A stretch of DNA of 64,000 nucleotides from Hordeum vulgare subsp. vulgare (taxonomy: Eukaryota > Streptophyta > Magnoliopsida > Poales > Poaceae): assembly GCF_904849725.1 (NCBI RefSeq), contig NC_058524.1, positions 353,397,823 to 353,461,822 on the forward strand, given 5' to 3'. A program made the translations under genes and the position numbers. Below the pieces are notes generated by a model. That model made no database searches. It was given only the letters and a program-made list of their open reading frames with translations, and was not told the origin of the DNA. Of this stretch, positions 21,769 through 33,700 are shown one piece after another; the first letter of the stretch is position 1; each line of letters begins with the position of its first letter.

Positions 21769-23290
21769 TGTAATGCCCCAAGTGTGTAGCTTACCATATT
21801 TGGAACCTTGCCTATGTGGGTCCAACTTGCGATGGACATGAGAGCTATCTATGCATATGATTTCATGTGATGCTCCCCTCGTTTTATTCTATTTTGCATG
21901 CATGCATCCATGCCATCCCATTCTTACCATGTCTTGTGTTATTGCCTTGTGATCTTATGTGTTGGTGTGATCCTTTTGATGTGGTGATGTGTTGTGGTAT
22001 GTGTTGATAAGTGGAGTGGTGCATTTGTTTGTAGCACTATGTGGTTGCTCTAGGGTTATAAAACTTCCCTTTCTCTAGCTTATCCTAAGCCAAATGATCT
22101 TTGCCTCTTCTAAATTTTAAAAATCTCCAGGGTTTAGCATATTTTTGTGGTGGAATTGTAGAGGTGAAGTTGCTGCTTAAATCCTTATTTGAAAGGTGCT
22201 TAATTTCCAATACATCCAATATAAATGCTGTTTTGAAAATATTTAATTGCCCCAAATACTCCTTTTCTATTTTCTTATGACCAGGGGTGTGCTAGTTTTA
22301 TTTTTAGCATCTTTATATTTGGTTGTGATTTCTTTTCTTCTCTGGTTACTTTTGTAAATTGAAAAACCCCCAGAGGTTATTTCTTCTTAAATGGCGCCAC
22401 AGGTGGGCTCCCTCCCCCTTGGCAGCCCATCTCTCCTCTCCCCATGCGGTAGCCCAGGCGCACGTCCCTCTTCTCCTTCCTGACGGCGTTCCCCCCACTG
22501 CACTATTTCCGTCAGGAAACAGACAGAGCACGCGCGTCACCGTGAGGGCTCGGACATCGAGGCCCCCTCTTAAAACGTTGGCGTCCGTGCCCCCCTCTTC
22601 CCTAGGGTTCCTCCTCTTCCCATCTGGGCCACCACCATCTCCTTCCCCTCTTCCTTCCCCGCAGGTAGGCTCTGTAGGTCGCAAGCAGAGAGAGAGAGCA
22701 GCACCCTGCTGACGACCGCCGCGCTCCCGTCGTCTCCGGCGCCGTCCGTAATGTCCAGGGGCACGGGAGAGGTGCCTGCACCCCGTTCCCGTCCTCGGTG
22801 ATGCCGGGGAGCGGCCTCACCGAGGGCTAGCTCCACGTCTACGGCTCGGTCCCGGTGTTCTCCCTCCTCTTCTTCGGTTCTGCGGCAGAGTACCTTCAGG
22901 TCTTCTTCCTCTCCAGGCGGCCTCCTCCTTCGGTTGACGCCCCCTCCTCCTTCCCTAGGTGAGCTAGTCTCCTTCCCTCCTTCCCACTTGAGTAGATCGG
23001 CCTAGGGCTCGCTGGCACTCCTCTGTCCCGAGAGGAAGTAACCATGGTTTATGTGTCTTGTGTGTTGTGTGTGGTGTGCTTGGTAGTTGATGGAGCAGAG
23101 CAGAGGCTCTCCCTCGTTATAGCAGCGTAGTAGCTCGCCGAAGATCATCCCCTCTCTTGCGTAGAGCAGCAGTAACACGTTCGGGCCTGCGTCGGCAATC
23201 GCCACCGTCGGCTTCTCTGTGATAACAGAACATCTTGTGCCTGGGTAGGTTACCTTGTAGTTTTCCTCCTCTCTGTCAGATCCCGATCAG

Positions 23291-23376
23291 TGTCCCAGTG
23301 GTTTGCAACGCGCGCCTGTTGTGTGTGCTAGTTGCAGGTGCAGGGTTCGAGTCCCAGAGAGAGCACCCCCCTTTTC
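23291..23376 (+). promoter_or_regulatory. tRNA-like module B1
   Basis: CCCAGTGGTTTGC near 23295 resembles an A box; GGTTCGAGTCC at 23344-23354 is a good B box. A T-run lies at 23372-23375. It occupies the same place in copy B as module A1 in copy A. The sequence between boxes differs greatly while the boxes remain recognisable. Confidence 0.45.
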
Positions 23377-23446
23377 ATTTTTGTTTCGACAGTAGCATAA
23401 CTGCAGTAGCACCATATACCTGTTAGCCTCCCTTATTTGTCGAAGT

Positions 23447-23520
23447 AGTGGCAGTAGCAGGGTGGTAATAGTAGTAGGTGAGGTCCTAAGGGCTTGGGTT
23501 CGAACCCCCCCAAGCCCTTA
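23447..23520 (+). promoter_or_regulatory. tRNA-like module B2 with extended T-arm palindrome
   Basis: An A-box-like TAGCAGGGTGG (23455-23465) is followed by GGTTCGAACCC (23497-23507). The B box sits in a longer inverted repeat (TAAGGGCTTGGG ... CCCAAGCCCTTA, 23487-23520). It matches A2 in position. Confidence 0.45.
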
Positions 23521-25324
23521 TATTTTTTCCATGTTTCTCTTTTGATGTGTAATTTTGTTGCTTGCAACAGTGTGCTGATGGTGCTTGTGAGGCTGGTTAT
23601 GTAAGGCTAGTTTATTTCCATCTTTTGTTGTGTATTTTAATTTTGCTAGCATGTGAAGATATCATATGTGTAGGTATATGTAGTGTTGTGAGGTGTAGGC
23701 TTGTGGCATATTATGTTGTGCTAGTTCTTTTATAGTGGTGTGTAAGAGAGCTAATTGCCATGTGTGTGTGTGTGTGGTGATGTTTTTGTGCAAGTGTGTG
23801 TATGTGTGTGGATGGGTTTCCCCCCCTCCCCACAAACCCTGTGTTTGTGAGTGTAGGTGCTCTTGTGTGGTGTGTGTGTCTCCCACCACACATGCTCAAG
23901 GCATGTGGTGCCTTGATGAGCTCATGTGCATGTGAGTGTAGGTAGTGTGTGTGTTCTAACTAGCATGAGTAGGAATGCATGTTTTGTAGTGTATGTATGT
24001 GGGTAGTGGTGCTTGTTGAAAGTGAGTGTGTGGAAATGTGCTAAGGCACAAGAGCATGAGGTGTACCCCTCATGTGCACCAATGTAGTGTTGATAGAGTG
24101 CATATGCTTGTGTAGTTATTGCTCTAGTGAATAGCACACGTGATGATGCACTATTCACTAGATATGATTCCATGTAGATTTTCTTTTCTAGCTTGTGCCC
24201 ATTTGTTCCATGCAAGTGCATATGTTTTGTATATGTTTTTGGGGTAGAATCATCCCAGGTATCTATTGGTGAAGTCAGTTTTGACTTTGGAACACTTTCT
24301 GGAGATGACTTATTTCAGATTTGTTCTATGTTTGAGCTTGGTTGCATGAGATGTGGTGAGCCCAAGAGGTTGATTCCTTGTTGGGGCACTAGAGGGTGAC
24401 CCCCTCTACCACATTTTGGTTTTGTTTCATGCTTAGGAATTCGTATGTCCAAGTTGTGCTTAGTCAAAGTAGGCATGTGGCTGAAATTCTAGATTAGTGA
24501 AAATCTGTGATTTTCACTAAGTCTGAGAATCTACTTATATTTTCTTCTCATGTTGATGAGCTTGTGAAGGTCCATGTGTTTTTATTCAGCCTTAGCTTTC
24601 AACTGGGAAGTTGTAGATTTTGTGTTTGTCTAGCTCTCTGTAAATTTTCATACCATTTGGAGTCCTGTAGATATTATTTTGGGTGTTGTCAAAATGCTTC
24701 AGAGCATAAACAGCTAGTGAGAATCTGGAATTTTCACTAAGTCCCTGAAAAATGATATTTTTGGCCAAGTTAGCAGCTGTGTAACTTCCTTTGTGGAACT
24801 CCTTTGCATTATCTTTTTGCTTGTGCTTGCAGTACTCTTGGATAGCTACTGCCACATATCTTATTTGGCATGTTTGGGTGGATGTAGGTGCTTTGCATCT
24901 AGCTCTCAAAGTGCTATGATGCTGTTTATGGAAGATTGTGTAGTTTTGGTGTTTTGATGATTGTGAGTGCATAGATGATGGTGTGGTGTTATTCTTTGCA
25001 CCACCCCATCTATATTGGTTAGTTGTGATGTATTTGACACGTAGCACTTCATTTCTTGTTTCGTTGTTTCCCGTTGATCCGTAGCTCCGTTTGTAATGTT
25101 CTTTATATGGTTTTGCATCGCTTTCACGTGACGCATGTGATCATGTCATTCTCATGCATGTCAAGATAGCTTAGGGTACCTTTGTGTCCAGGAACATGTA
25201 TTTACTTCTCGTGCTTGTGCTAGGAGTAGAATAGAGATGCATGATCATATTCATCTCATGCATCATGTGCTTGCTGCATCTTGAGGTGCTGTTGTTCATT
25301 GGATGCTATTTTTATGTTGGGTAG

Positions 25325-26769
25325 CACCAGGATAGGAGAACGAGTACGTGGATCCGGGAGAGACCGGGCAGGACGAACAAGAGCAGTTCCAAGCCGAGGA
25401 TATCACAGGCAAGACGATATGACCTTGATTCCATCTCTAGACTTGTTATGCTAGATTAAGTTTCTTCCGTCATATGCTCGCTGCCTACCACTGAAATAAA
25501 TGCCTCCTGAATTTCCATGAAACCCACACTTATTCCCTCCTAGCAAATCTTGGATGGCTAAGTAGGCTTTGCTCAGCTACTAATGTTAGCGTTGCTAGTT
25601 GCAGGTGCTTTGTATCATGTGATAACATGAGCTTGATATAATTATCTTAATTATTTAATTTAATTAATGCACCTATATACTTGGTAAATAACGGAAGGCC
25701 TAGCCTTTTGCCGGGTGCTTTGTTCCGTTATTGCCGCCATAGTTACCGGCTACCGGTGTTTGATTCCATAATGATCGCTCCTAACACGTTCGGTGTTGTT
25801 ATGGGGACCCCCTTGATAAATCGCGTAGTGTTAAGACTTGTCCAGTAGGACCCAACATTGGTGTTAATTTGCTAATCATTTAATAATAATCTGCATAGGG
25901 AATGATCACCCCGAGGATCTTTAATCAACAACCCGGGCCAGTGCTCCTCATGAGTGTTGGTCCAAACTGGTTTGCCTGCGGGGCCAGCACAAGGAAACTT
26001 GAGGTTTGGTTCTCGTAGCTAGTTCCATCCGTCGTGTCTTGAGACTGAGATACGCGGCTCTTATCGGGGTCGTCGACACTACGGGAGGTCCTGCTAGTCT
26101 TGTCTTACCTTAGCGATATATCTTGCGTATAGGAATCCTGGTGAAGGTTTGGTTCTCCCGAGAGTTGAGGTTTTCCTCTAAGGAATCCGACGAGATCACG
26201 AGATTCGTGATAGAGGATTACTTTGCGGCCCGTGACCGTTTGTGATGGACTAGTTGGAGCACCCCTGCAGGGTTTAATCTTTCGGAAAGCCGTGCCCGCG
26301 GTTATGTGGCAACTTGGAATATTTGTTAACATCCGGTTATAGATAACTTAAAAATAACTCTATTAAAATTGCCAACTGTGTGCGTAACCGTGACTGTCTC
26401 CTTCGAAGATCTCTCTTCGATCGGGAATACAGTGGGGTTATGATTGACGTAAGTAGGTGTTCAGGATCACTTAGTGATCAGTTAAACATCGACCGCTAGT
26501 ATAGACCACCTTCATTACCTGTTCTACGTAAGATAGACACCATATAAAGCTTAGGATGCTGCAACCTAAATACCCCACCTTTCCAACCTAATAAATTGAC
26601 TAGTTCTGGCACCAAGGTCATAGATTGCTGAGTCCCCGTGGCTCACAGATTCCTTCACAACACCAACAGGTTCAGGTACCCCGAAACAGGTGATCCCGAC
26701 GGCACGCAGCTGGCGTGGCAGTACGACGAGGAGAACGACCGCCTGTACGTGAACTATCCAGAAGACTGA
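25325..26769 (+). pseudogene. Small two-exon ORF tail in LTR copy B
   Basis: Exons 25325-25408 and 26690-26769 match copy A, with the same GC donor (after GATATCACAG, GCAAG) and the same ACAG acceptor. Exon 1 has a TAG in place of the Ser codon near its start, so this copy is broken there. Exon 2 is open and differs from copy A by one synonymous and one Thr/Asn change. Confidence 0.4.
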
Positions 26770-26789
26770 GGCGTGGTCGTGATCATGGA

Positions 26790-28073
26790 CACTCAATGTG
26801 AAATAAGAGAATAGTGGAATTGGTACCAGATTTGTTCACTCACACCTACAAACTAAAGCTTATTAAGTGGCGTGGTTAGGAGAAGTGGCACAAAATTCAA
26901 GCAAAATGTTAGTCAAGATATCAAAAATGTTGAGATAGATTCACAAAATTGCAATGCAAAGCAAATAGATCAATAGCAATGGAGGCACTAGAAGCACACA
27001 CACGTATAGATAAATGGGATCCACGCAACCAAGGGATGAGCACAAAATATGCGAGACCCGGAAATAGCTGTTGTTGCACGGATACTCGAGAGACAAGAGC
27101 TAGGTTGCTCAAATGTGCTAGATACACATTTGTGCACCAACCTATAGGAGTAAACGTGTTGTCTTCAATCCCAAGTATGTTATGTATGCATGATCTAAGA
27201 TGATCAAGTATGATATGATATGCTAGCAAGATGATATGCAATTTTGGCAATGTTATTGCTATTTCTTAGACGCTCTTTTGTATCTCCTCATTTTCTTAAA
27301 AGGTTTTTATTTTTCTCATTTTTGGTAGGCTATGCTTGATTCTTGAACCAATATATGAGACAAGTATGATGGATATGCACGGGAGAGAATTATGGCACGC
27401 TAAAATGTTTGCACACCAACAAGATGTTTGCACGCTAAAATGTACCTATGCGGCATAAGAGGAACACTATGGTGTAGAAGTAACATGGCCTGGCAATTCT
27501 CAACTCTCTAGTCTCGATAGGTAAGGTACGCAATAGGCTCGGAGCGATCAAATCAATGGTAAGGTAAGAGACAATGATGTCGTCGAGGTTACCATCCTTA
27601 CTTATGGTATCGGTGCCAAAAGGCAAAGTGGTCGTTGTCGATGTCGAGGCAGAGGAGATGATGAGTTGCGGTGTCGTCGATGTAGAACCATCCCTAATTA
27701 GCCGAAACACCTTAGAAAACGAGAATCGCAACTCATAATCTCAAACAAAATTGGGTAATGCTGGCGGAAGAGTATGGTGGGAAAACTATCTATGGTGGAG
27801 GCCTAGGCAAAGATGCCAAAATGCAAAATATTTGATGGATTCAAATGATTTTGGAAGTATTTTTGTGGTATGGGGGAAGTTAATAGCTACGGAACGAGCT
27901 AAAGAACCTCAAAGTCAGACTCCGGATGAATTAGTTATGATCGAAGTGGTAAACGAGCGCAGTGCTGAAATCCGTGCACTCACTCTAGTTAGGCTGGAAG
28001 TTTTGGCCTCCGTGGAAGTTCCGAGCAAGGCTGGAAGTTCCGGAGGGGTCACGAAAATACTTTCGGGGCGAAA
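26790..28073. other. Unassigned sequence left of the Copia element
   Basis: No recognised gene. The ORF 27751-28083 (plus) matches nothing I know and runs into the Copia LTR. The part 27980-28060 has repeated GGAAGTTCCG-type motifs, which also occur around 63395-63530 on the far side of the Copia insertion. The two flanks may therefore belong to the same outer element, as expected if Copia inserted into it. Confidence 0.4.
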
Positions 28074-28078
28074 CCCAG

Positions 28079-28618
28079 TGTGAGATCGATATAATAGGTG
28101 CCTAGAGGGGGGTGAATAGACAACATGCATAAATTAAAATTCTAGCCTTTTTCCAATTTAATGGTTGGCAGACTTTAGCGATTCTAACAACTCTAGTAAC
28201 CCTACACATGCTAGTCAACAAATACGATAGTAGAAAGTAAAGAATTTGCACATGTAGTAAGTAGTAGAGTTTAGGAAGATCAAACGCAAAGAAGTTGACA
28301 AGGCGATTTTTGGCATGGTTCCGACACGTGGCGCTATCGTAGGCCCATGTTAGTGGAGACTTCAACCCACGGATGGCTCCACCCACAACGGGTCCATGAA
28401 AAAGCGGCTTTCTCTATTCCACCACGGCTTATGCCCACACAGGACTAGCATCACTCACGGTATATCTTCACGAAGTAGGCGATCTCCTTGTACCTACAAA
28501 CTTCTTGGCTCAACTCCACAACACGAAATAGGAGGCTCCCAAGCGACACCTAACCAATCTAGGAGGCACCACCCTCCAAAAGGTAATAGATGTGGTAGAA
28601 TATGAAATGCTTACTCTT
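28079..28618 (-). repeat. Copia 3' LTR, distal part (left of the CACTA insertion)
   Basis: On the minus strand it holds the LTR end, including the CACCCCCCTCTAGGCACCTA motif typical of this lineage and the terminal ATCGATCTCACA. It continues across the CACTA element at 41930. The CTT target sequence is repeated at 28616-28618 and 41930-41932. Confidence 0.8.
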
Positions 28619-28639
28619 CACTACTGGAATTTATATATT

Positions 28640-28916
28640 TGCCATCTGCCACATCTTTGCCGCCAGCCAGCGGACGGCAAAGAACCTAGTTGCCATCAGC
28701 TTTGAGAAAACAGACGGTAAAGATATGGCTGATGGCAAAAAACCTATTTGGCATGAGCCACCTCTTTGCCGTCCGTCAACAGACGAAAAAGGTAGTGAAG
28801 GCAGACGACAAACCTATCCCACCCAACCTCTCCTCTCTCCCCACGCCATCCCGCCCCACCCCACCCCTTTGCCGTCTGCCTAACTAACAATGCCGTCTGC
28901 TGCAGACGGCAAAGAG
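28640..28916. repeat. Left subterminal repeats of the CACTA element
   Basis: Several direct and inverted copies of CTTTGCCGTC / GACGGCAAAG motifs occur (e.g. 28661, 28674, 28707, 28767, 28866, 28904). In En/Spm elements such subterminal motifs bind the TNPA protein; by analogy these are the likely binding sites here. Confidence 0.75.
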
Positions 28917-28929
28917 GATGGACCCCTAA

Positions 28930-29287
28930 CGTTAACGGTCGTCTTGCCCACCCGCTCCCCCACTCTCTCTCCCCTCTCTCTCCACCGCAACCTCCACCCC
29001 CCAGCGCCCCTGACGCCACCCCACCCCAGCGCCACCGCCCTACCCCAGCACCGCTGCCCCACCCCATCCCAGCGTCGCCGCCCCACCCCACCCCAGCGCC
29101 GCCAACCCACCCCAGCGCCGCCGCCGCCACGCTACCCCACGCCCTCCTCGCGCCCCTCACCCTGCGGCCCTCCTCCCCGCGCCTCTCCTCCTCGCGCCCC
29201 TCCCCCTGCGGCCCTCCTCCCCACGCCCTCCTCGCCCCCCTGCGGCCCTCCTCCCGGCGCCTCTCCTCCCCGCGCCACCGGACCGAG
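28930..29287 (+). promoter_or_regulatory. CT/CCG-rich leader region of the CACTA transposase unit
   Basis: It is very C-rich with short repeats (CCCCACCCCAGCGCCGCC, GCGCCCCTC). The proline-rich ORF 28890-29300 follows from this composition and is not considered a gene. Position suggests promoter and 5' leader of the first transcription unit, ending at a possible splice donor (GTCAGT, 29288). Confidence 0.4.
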
Positions 29288-29590
29288 GTCAGTTTTTTAG
29301 CTTTTTTTTGTAATAGTTTTGTTTAATTAGTTATAGGTTTTAGGTTTGTTTTGGCTGAGGTTTAGTTTTAGTTTAGGTTTAGTTTTAGTTTAGTTTACAT
29401 TTATGTTTAGTCTTAGGTTAGTTTCCTGTTTAGTAGAAGAAAATAAGAAAAAGTAGAAGAAGAAGAATAAGTAGAAGAAGAAAAAAGTAGTAGAAGAAGA
29501 AGAAGAGCTAGAGGAGGAGGAGGAGAAGAAGAAGAAAAGAAGAAGAAGGAGAAGAAGAATAATAGGAAAAAAGAACAAAGAAAATAAGAA

Positions 29591-29622
<32 letters not shown>

Positions 29623-30769
29623 AGACAAATACGAGAGGAAGAGAAGAATAAGAGGAAAAAAAGAAAATAAGAAGAAGAATAAGAAGAAGAAGAAGAAGAA
29701 GAAAAATAGGAGAGGAAGAGAAGAAGAAGAAGGAGAAGAAGAATTAGAAGGAGGAGGAGGAGAAGAAGAAGAGGAAGTGGCTGAAGAGGAAGAGGAAGAA
29801 AATAAGAAGAGAAGGAGGAGAAAAGAAGAGAAGAAAAATACCTTCTCCTCCTTCTCCTTCTTATCCTCCTCCTCCTTCTCCTCCGTCTCCTCCTTCTTCT
29901 TGATTTCTTCTTCTTCTCCTCCTCCTCCTCTTTCTTCTCCTCTTTCATATTATCCTTGCTTTAATTTCCTCAAAAAGACATAATTAGTCCATTTAGCTCC
30001 AAAATGCCATAATAACCTGAATATGGCATAAGAACCTTGGTTAGCTCATGAATAATAGGAATATTTGTACTTAGCTTGTTTTCCTCTAAAATGACATAAT
30101 AGGAATATTTGTGTTGATCGGGTGGATTTATATGTGATAGTTGTCTCGCACCTGTGAGGTCTGCTGTGCGAAGACCTGCCCGTGCGTTGTACGAGCTCCG
30201 CCCCAGCATTCGTGGGTCAATACAAATTTCATCTCCTCCCCGCCCCTTCATTTACTGTGGCTCGGTTTTCGGATGAAACTTTCTAGATTTAGGTAATTCA
30301 ATTAATTTATCAGTATGCGTGACCAGTATGCGTCTCCCGTTTGAAAGGGAGACATCTATAAATATGCATGTCTTTGCATATTTATAACCGCCATCCTTTC
30401 GAATTGTCCAACATTATCCATGGACAGCCCGAGTATGTGTAGATTGGCTTCATTTTCCCGTATGCTGTGCTCTGGATCCGATGCGGAATTTCGTCTGTGC
30501 CTCCCCCGTTGTTCTCCGGATGCACATCCTCTCTGTTTATTGCGGAGACGTGTATCAGGAGAACAGCGGGGAGGTGCTACCGAAATTTTGCGTTGGATCC
30601 GGAGGAGAGCATGGGAAAACGAACCCAATCTACACATACTCGGGTGGGATTAGGACCTATCTTTACCTATTAGCGTGTAGGTTGCCTCGACATAATAAAA
30701 ATGGCGAACCTGATTAACCGATGAATATAAATGCTAAATTATATATAAATATATTTCCTCTGTCTTTAG
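29288..30769 (+). other. Putative 5' UTR intron of the transposase unit
   Basis: It runs from GTCAGT (29288) to TGTCTTTAG (30769), 12 bp before the ATG at 30782. It holds about 550 bp of GAA/GGA-rich sequence (29420-29970) ending in CTCC-rich sequence. Then comes one copy of the 404-bp repeat's unique part (TCATATTATCCTTGC, from 29945) and a long inverted repeat (30429-30643). Splice sites are inferred from sequence only. Confidence 0.45.
30429..30643. repeat. Long imperfect inverted repeat upstream of the transposase
   Basis: Arms of about 90 bp face each other. The left arm begins CCCGAGTATGTGTAGATTGG and the right arm ends CCAATCTACACATACTCGGG. Further matches (TTTTCCC, GGATCC, TTTCG, CTCCCC, GTTCTCC) lie in register, and the spacer is short. 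Transcribed, it would make a strong hairpin about 140 bp before the start codon. Confidence 0.75.
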
Positions 30770-30781
30770 TAGCTACGCAAG

Positions 30782-33700
30782 ATGAGTGATCGTGCGTGGA
30801 TGTATACCGGTCACCCTAGTCAGAAAGAGATGACGAAAGAATGGTTTGTAAAAACAAAGGAATTTGTGAAAGCCGCATTCGGAAATCGCCAGGAAAGAAA
30901 CTATTGCCCCTGTCCTGGATGCGACAACTATAAAAAGACGATAGAGGCTGTAGTGATTAAACACCTGCAGAGGAGGGGTTTTGAGCCTAATTATACGGTG
31001 TGGACATTTCATGGTGAGTCTATACAACGCACAAGAGCTGAGGTGGTCCGTCGTCGCACGGACGAGCATGGTACTGGGATCGAAGACATGCTGCAAGACT
31101 TTGATGATGCTCGGGATTCGGAAGATGAGATGGAGGAATCTGCAAAGGCTTTCTATGAAATGTTGGAGTCTTCAAAACGTCCTCTCCATGAGCACACTCA
31201 GCTCTGTCAGCTCGATGCAATTGCACAAGTAATGGCTCTAAAGGCTCAGTTCAACTTGGGAAGAGAATGCTACGACGCGATGATGACACTATTTGGACGT
31301 TTCCTACCCAAAGTCCATGTTGCAAACCTGTACCAATCGGACAAAATACTTCGTGTACTTAAGATGCCCTATGAGAAGATAGATGCATGTGAGAAAGGAT
31401 GTGTCTTATTTAGGAAGGAGTATGCACACTTGGACTTTTGTCCCAATTGCAAGTCTTGCAGGTATCTTGTGGTAGACAACGGTATGGTGAGAAGTGGCAG
31501 ACCAAAATCGCAGTTAGTGTTCTTCGGTATATGCCAATCGTACCAAGACTTCAACGTCTTTTCATGGTCGAAGGGATAGCCAGACAGATGACATGGCACA
31601 AATTGGGCAAAAGAACCGAACTAGATGCGGATGGGAATAAGATGATGGTACACACATCGGATGGGGAAGCGTGGAAACATTTCGATGGATTGCATCACGA
31701 TAAAGCAGCAGATCCAAGGAATCCTCGAGTCTGCGCCGCCACGGATGGTTTTAATCCCTTCGGCATGACGGCAACCCAATACAGTTGTTGGCCTGTATTT
31801 TTCATTCCACTCAATCTCCCCCCCGGGCAGATTATGCAAAGAAAGAACATATTTCTGACGTTGATAATTCCAGGGCCCAATTATCCAGGGAAGAATATGA
31901 ATGTGTACCTGCAAGCCTTATGTATGAATTGGAAGAAGCTTGGGATAATGGGGTCAAGACATATGATGCCGCTAGAAAAGGGAACTTCAAAATGCATGTG
32001 TGGTACATGTACTCTATGCATGACTTGCCAGCATATGCGCTATTCTCTGGATGGTGTGTGCATGGAATTTTCCCGTGCCCCCAATGCAAGGCAGCTCTTA
32101 AGTTTCATTGGTTGCAGGAGGGTCGGAAGTATTCTTGCTTTGACTTGCATAGAAAGTTCCTGGATCCTGACCATCAGTTCAGAAAAGACAAGAAGAACTT
32201 TACCAAAGGTAAAGTTGTGAAAAACTTGGCACCACCTGCATTCACAGGCCAACAGATCCTGGATCAGTTAAACGCCCTCGAGCCTTATCCAGAGCGTCCA
32301 GGGTATTTCAAGAGGTATAATTGAAAACACGCCTGGACTCACAAGCCATGCTTCTAGGATCTGCCTTACTTCAAAGGCCTCCTTCTTCCACACAACATCG
32401 ACATGATGCACACTGAAAAGAATATCGGAGAGGCTATTTTTGGTACATTGTTCGACGTAGATGGGAAGACAAAGGATAATATTAAGGCTAGAGTCGATCA
32501 AGAGACACTATGTCATAGACCGTTACAAAACATGCGAGAAGGCAAAGGAAAGCATAAGTGGTCGAAGCCAAAGGCCTGGTTCAATCTTGGAAGGCCAGCT
32601 ATGAGGGAAATTATCTTGTGGGTCAAAATGCACTTGATGTTCCCCGATGGGTATGCAGCGAATCTAACGAGGGGAGCGAGTCTTGAAAAATTAAAAATCT
32701 TTGGTCTCATGAGTCATGATTGGCACATATGGCTAGAGTGGGTAATGTCGGTGATGTTACGTGGCTTTATTCCTGAGGATGAATGGCTAGTATTGGCGGA
32801 GCTGAGCTATTTCTTTCGTGTTCTTTGTGCGAAAGAATTGTCGACTGGCGTGGTAGAAGACATGGAGGAGTTTGCACCGGAGTTGTTGTGCAAGTTAGAG
32901 AAGATCTTTCCACCGGGCTTCTTTAATCCAATGCAGCATTTGATTTTACATCTACCGACCGAGGCAAGATTGGGTGGGCCCGTGAAAGATCGTTGGTGCT
33001 ATGCAACTGAGAGGATGCAGAAGACCCTTCGAGCTAAATGTAAAAAAGCGTAGAATTGAAGCATCGATGGCTGAGGCATTCATTACTGAGGAGGTGGCAA
33101 ACTTTGTGACAACACACTACGAAGCCAAAAATCATCATTTGCATAATCCGAAGCCTCGGCACAATGATGCACACCCTAAAAAAGGTGGGTCCAACCTCAG
33201 CCTATTCAAAGGGAAGCTCGCACGAGCTGGTGCTTCGAAACCAATAACGTTGGATGTCGAAGAATGGCGGAACATTTCGTTGTATATCTTCAACAACCTA
33301 ACAGAAGTGCGGCCGTACATCGAGTGAGTTCTCGGCACATCTTCCCGTAACTTCTAATTCATTTGAATTGCTCTTATTCCCGGATATCTCAAACAGCCTT
33401 TACGTCGTCAAATTCTCGGATGGAGTAGTGATCGAAAATGATTCCGTCGAAGAGTATGAGCTTCTGTCAAAGACAGGAGGCGGCTATCCCGGTTTCATCT
33501 CTTGGTTCAAACAATCGGTAATTATCAATAATGGACCATTTCATTCTTGGTCTAACTTGTGGCTAATGCAACAACCGTTTCGTATTGAACTTGTAGGCTA
33601 ATTCAGAGTCTATGGACGCCGAATTGAGAAAAGTCGCTAATGGTTTTGACTATAAGGTCCGTTCATTTGAGAAATACAACATCAACGGGTATATCTTTCG

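Larger units (their letters stand above)
21769..26789 (+). repeat. Long LTR copy B (plus orientation), right end truncated
   Basis: It begins TGTAATGCCCCAAGTG, an LTR-type left end, and follows copy A in order. A weak TATA-like TTATAAAAC lies at 22056, then a CT-rich leader (22380-22980), two tRNA-like modules (23291-23515), microsatellite-like GT runs (23760-23890), and the small two-exon ORF (25325-26769). It ends abruptly at about 26789, roughly 250 bp short of copy A's right end, with no duplicate of the left flank. Divergence from copy A is substantial in the 5' half and lower in the 3' half. Confidence 0.7.

Noticed and set aside
27751..28083. 110-codon plus-strand ORF as a host gene
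   Set aside because: No domain recognised, and its end runs into the Copia LTR at 28079, so it cannot be an intact gene.
28890..29300. Proline-rich 136-codon ORF
   Set aside because: It comes from a C-rich leader repeat at the CACTA left end and starts within subterminal repeats.
29508..29948. Long Arg/Lys- or Ser/Leu-rich frames in the purine/pyrimidine tracts (also 37313-40764)
   Set aside because: These follow from GAA/GGA and CTT/CTC repeats, recur in every array unit, and show no protein-like composition.
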